Source: Tragulus kanchil (lineage: Eukaryota > Chordata > Mammalia > Artiodactyla > Tragulidae). From it: a stretch of 64,000 nucleotides of DNA. The position numbers and the translations under genes were made by a program. A model generated the notes under the pieces. It was not told the DNA's origin and made no database searches. It saw only the letters and a program-made list of their open reading frames with translations. The stretch covers positions 252,089,330 to 252,153,329 of the forward strand of contig JAIOJX010000026.1 of assembly GCA_022376925.1 (NCBI GenBank), given 5' to 3'. Positions 61,734 to 64,000 of this stretch are shown here, piece after piece (the first letter of the stretch is position 1; every line of letters begins with the position of its first letter).

Positions 61734-61767
61734 AATATCATACACTATGACTGACTTATCCACTGAT
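61734..61767 (-). CDS. WDSUB1: WDSUB1 exon, end of a WD repeat (34 bp)
   Basis: A 34-bp exon encoding SVDKSVIVYDI after one leading base that completes a split codon. This is the last strand of a WD blade, with the D-K-S-V-I-V-Y pattern typical of the family. The acceptor reads tttaaag and the donor gtaagta on the minus strand. It starts within a codon and ends on a codon boundary, so it is asymmetric: doubling it shifts the frame. A second copy with one base missing lies at 60650-60682. This right-hand copy is the better one because its first base is intact. Confidence 0.85.
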
Positions 61768-61797
61768 CTTTAAAAGAAAGAAAAAAGATCATAAGTG

Positions 61798-62800
61798 AAA
61801 AATTCTATAAAAACAAAGTACAGTATTTATGTAATTAGTACTTTTTAAATCATTTTAACAACTTTTTAATAAAAGGTTTCAAATACTGATATGCACACAC
61901 TCAGAATACAGTCTATTTTCTTTCACTGTATAAATTATTTTTTAAAATTATCAATAACAAATTTATCAGAAAATTATAAGCTTAATTAAACACTAGCACA
62001 TGTTATACCATACAGCCATGAACAGAATAAGAATTTATAAGGAATAAATTAGACAATCTCATACCAAGCTAACTCAAAGGGGAAAACCACTTCAAGGAAC
62101 ACCTATTGCTTGCTACTTGACTTTTATTCTGGATGGCATTATTCTTAATTATTGATATGGTTGTGCTTTAATTACCAGTCAATATATCTGTGACTCATTT
62201 TTTAAAATTGCAATTCTAAACTTGATTAAGACTCTCCATGATTTCTTTCAATGCTATAAAAGTTAAAACAACTATCTGGGATTATTCTAGTGGTAGAAAA
62301 AGAATGTCATACAAAGAAAAAAGCAGTACCATAACAAAAACAACAAATAAATGTTTCTACATGATATTTTCCCTCTTTGGATATAGTTGTTATGGCACCA
62401 TGATACATGTTGCAAAGTGGGAAAACAACATTACTGCTCTCTGTACAATTTTATTAGTGCTTGTATTTATTATTATTAAACAGTAGCCAATTACAGTCTG
62501 ACCAGAGGAGTGATGCCTATTTTAAGGCTTAAAACTTCTTTGAATAAAACTTAAAATTCTTTATTTAGTATTCTCTCCAGTGTTGGTAATGGATTTTGAC
62601 TAAGAAACTTTGTCATAAATTCAAAATAGAAATTAAACTTTGTTCAAATATAAAATGAAACACAAGCAAACAAGAAGCATATAGATGCAATTATGGATGT
62701 TAAAAAACAGAATTATAGTGTTAAATGTTAAGCCAAAAAACAGTCAAAAAATACTTAAAATTAATATTAGCAGCTATCATGCATATGCTAGACATGATTT
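61798..62800. other. WDSUB1 upstream intron, nothing recognised
   Basis: AT-rich with no exon I can support. The open frame at 62238-62486 has no known resemblance. Confidence 0.5.
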
Positions 62801-62812
62801 ACAGACACTCTT

Positions 62813-63040
62813 GTGTGCATGCATGGTAAGTCGCTTCACTCCTGTTTAAACTTTTGTGACCCTGTGGATCATAGATTGCCAGTCTCCTCTGTCCATGGGA
62901 TTCTCCAGGCAAGAATATTGGAGTGGGGTGCCATTTCCTCCTCCAGGGGATCTTCCTGACCCAGGCATCAAACTCAAGTCTCCTACATCTCCTACATTCT
63001 CAGCTGGGTTCTTTACCACTATTATCACCTGGGAAGCCCC
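62813..63040 (-). mobile_element. Bov-tA SINE (minus) with 12-bp TSD
   Basis: acagacactctt (62801-62812) and atagacactctt (63041-63052) flank a complete reverse Bov-tA: gtaagtcgcttcactcctgt, ccatgggattctccaggcaa, gatcttcctgacccaggcat, and cacctgggaagcccc. Confidence 0.92.
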
Positions 63041-63052
63041 ATAGACACTCTT

Positions 63053-63672
63053 ATTTAGTACTAAATTCCTCCAGGTATAAGGTATTATTACTGGAATAGC
63101 TAAAATTTGGGGGGAAAAATGTATTACTTTGTTGCAGTCTTAAACAGAAAGGAAATTCCACTTTCTGAGACTACCACTAATGCAATTACAACTAATTCCT
63201 CCCAATAATGTATCACTTGAGAAGCTGGATCATCATTAAATAATCTTATAGGCAACAGACAGTCATGAGAACAATGAAATAGATTCACTTGATGATGAGG
63301 TATAAAAAAGAATCTGAGAAGCAAAAGGCCAAGCACGAAGAACTCTTTAAGAGTCTACTGAATCAAAACAAGAATAGAGATTCTGGGCAGAGATCTACAG
63401 ACCCTTAGAGATGAAAAGGATTTTAAACTCACCTCCTAGAGCCTCAATAAGATGTAATGGAATTTGATAACTGATTAGATTTGAAGGGAAGGAAATTATC
63501 ATTAGAGAAAAACAACAGTTTGCAATATTTGAGGTTTGGGTTTCAAAGACAAATAAAATAATTATAATCGCCATAAGCAAACATAAAGCACCTTGAAACT
63601 ACTTAATATAAAATCTCAAAGTGTTCCCTAAGTAGAACCCGTACAAAATAAATGTTCTAAATATTTGTTGCC
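63053..63672. other. Intron-like sequence, nothing recognised
   Basis: No exon or named repeat seen; open frames on the minus strand have no family resemblance. Confidence 0.45.
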
Positions 63673-63996
63673 CCAGTTTATACATTTCTTTTTTTTTTTT
63701 AATTTATTTATTTATTTATTTTTGTACATGTATGTTCCCAGATCAATCAGATGCATATCCCTTGACCCTCCCCCCACCCAGGTTCCCCACCCCATCCCTC
63801 CAGACCATTGCTCCAAGTGGTTGTAGGTACTCCTATTCCCTAGCACAATGACAATAGCTATCTTTTCTACACATGACAGTATAGGTTCCCATGTTACTCC
63901 CTCCCATTGTTCGGTCTCCACAATGTCTTTATGTCTATTCTCTGTTTTTTCATAAGTTCACTGTGTGTGTTATCATGACCAGTTTATACATTTCTT
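63673..63996 (-). mobile_element. Young LINE-1 3' end (minus) with perfect 18-bp TSD
   Basis: ccagtttatacatttctt occurs at 63673-63690 and 63979-63996. Between them: T-run, (attt)n, then the reversed young L1 3' UTR (gatgcatatcccttgaccct; ccatgttactccctcccatt; acaatgtctttatgtctatt). It is 5'-truncated to 288 bp. The perfect TSD points to a recent insertion. Confidence 0.95.
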
Positions 63997-64000
63997 GCCT

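Larger units (their letters stand above)
44828..61767 (-). other. WDSUB1: WDSUB1 gene, partial (WD repeats to start of U-box)
   Basis: Span of the recognised exons of WD-repeat, SAM and U-box domain protein 1, transcribed right to left. Reading 61734-61767, 59521-59561, 59334-59440, 58421-58600 and 45948-46088 in order gives one open frame: end of a WD repeat, a further WD repeat, a SAM domain, a linker helix, and the first half of a U-box. Every junction has AG acceptor and GT donor, and the split codons fit (AG|G, G|CA, G|AA). The order WD-SAM-U-box is diagnostic of this family. U-box proteins are usually E3 ubiquitin ligases, so this is a putative ligase whose substrate I cannot infer. The 5' exons and the last U-box exon are absent from what I can read. 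Three exons are duplicated by the 1.1-kb direct repeats. Confidence 0.93.
59650..61797. repeat. 1.08-kb direct duplication, pair 19 (doubles the 34-bp exon)
   Basis: 59650-60715 and 60734-61797, displacement 1084. Differences are single-base losses in the last 50 bases of copy 1 (ctgactttaa against ctgatctttaa; one A fewer in an A-run). Mostly intron sequence with no recognised repeat. Confidence 0.94.

Noticed and set aside
62238..62486. 82-codon frame as a small membrane protein
   Set aside because: Hydrophobic C-terminus is a product of AT-rich codons; no conservation or splice evidence available.

Overview
This is a stretch of ruminant (Artiodactyla) nuclear genome, not prokaryotic or viral. 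Four things support this: reverse-strand Bov-tA/BovA SINEs, a BovB (RTE-type) LINE with its reverse-transcriptase reading frame, LINE-1 copies with the artiodactyl type of 5' UTR and 3' end, and about twelve insertions of a tRNA-derived SINE starting gggcttccctggtggtccag. That SINE is not the usual cattle form, so the species may be a non-bovine ruminant; I cannot name it.

The only host gene I recognise is WDSUB1 (WD-repeat, SAM and U-box protein), on the minus strand. Five consecutive coding exons lie between 61767 and 44828: two short WD-repeat exons (61734-61767, 59521-59561), a further WD exon (59334-59440), the SAM exon (58421-58600) and the exon that begins the U-box (45948-46088). All splice sites are canonical and the reading phases join exactly. 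The 5' exons should lie beyond the right edge. The terminal U-box exon was not found and should lie further left or beyond the left edge. If so, nearly the whole window is introns of this gene.

Layout: 1-16 kb is nested LINE-1 and SINE sequence, including a 5'-truncated LINE-1 (9063-11511) with a 17-bp target-site duplication. 16-21 kb is quieter, with MER5A-like, MIR-like and AT-minisatellite sequence. 21-44 kb is again LINE-1 upon LINE-1, including 5' UTRs near 25.0, 26.1 and 34.8 kb and an internally deleted element ending near 30.95 kb. 44.8-61.8 kb holds the WDSUB1 exons, with introns carrying SINEs and BovB. 62-64 kb has a Bov-tA and a LINE-1 3' end, each with target-site duplications.

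The most striking structure is a series of 19 direct duplications, each displaced by about 1.05-1.17 kb (mean about 1.10 kb), spread over the window without regard to content. Copies are nearly identical inside, while differences (mainly small indels) gather at the junctions. Three of the five WDSUB1 exons are doubled this way, and one doubling would break the reading frame. I infer that these are uncollapsed overlaps in the assembly. Removing them would shorten the window to about 43 kb. I found no RNA gene, CRISPR array, operon or new molecular system.
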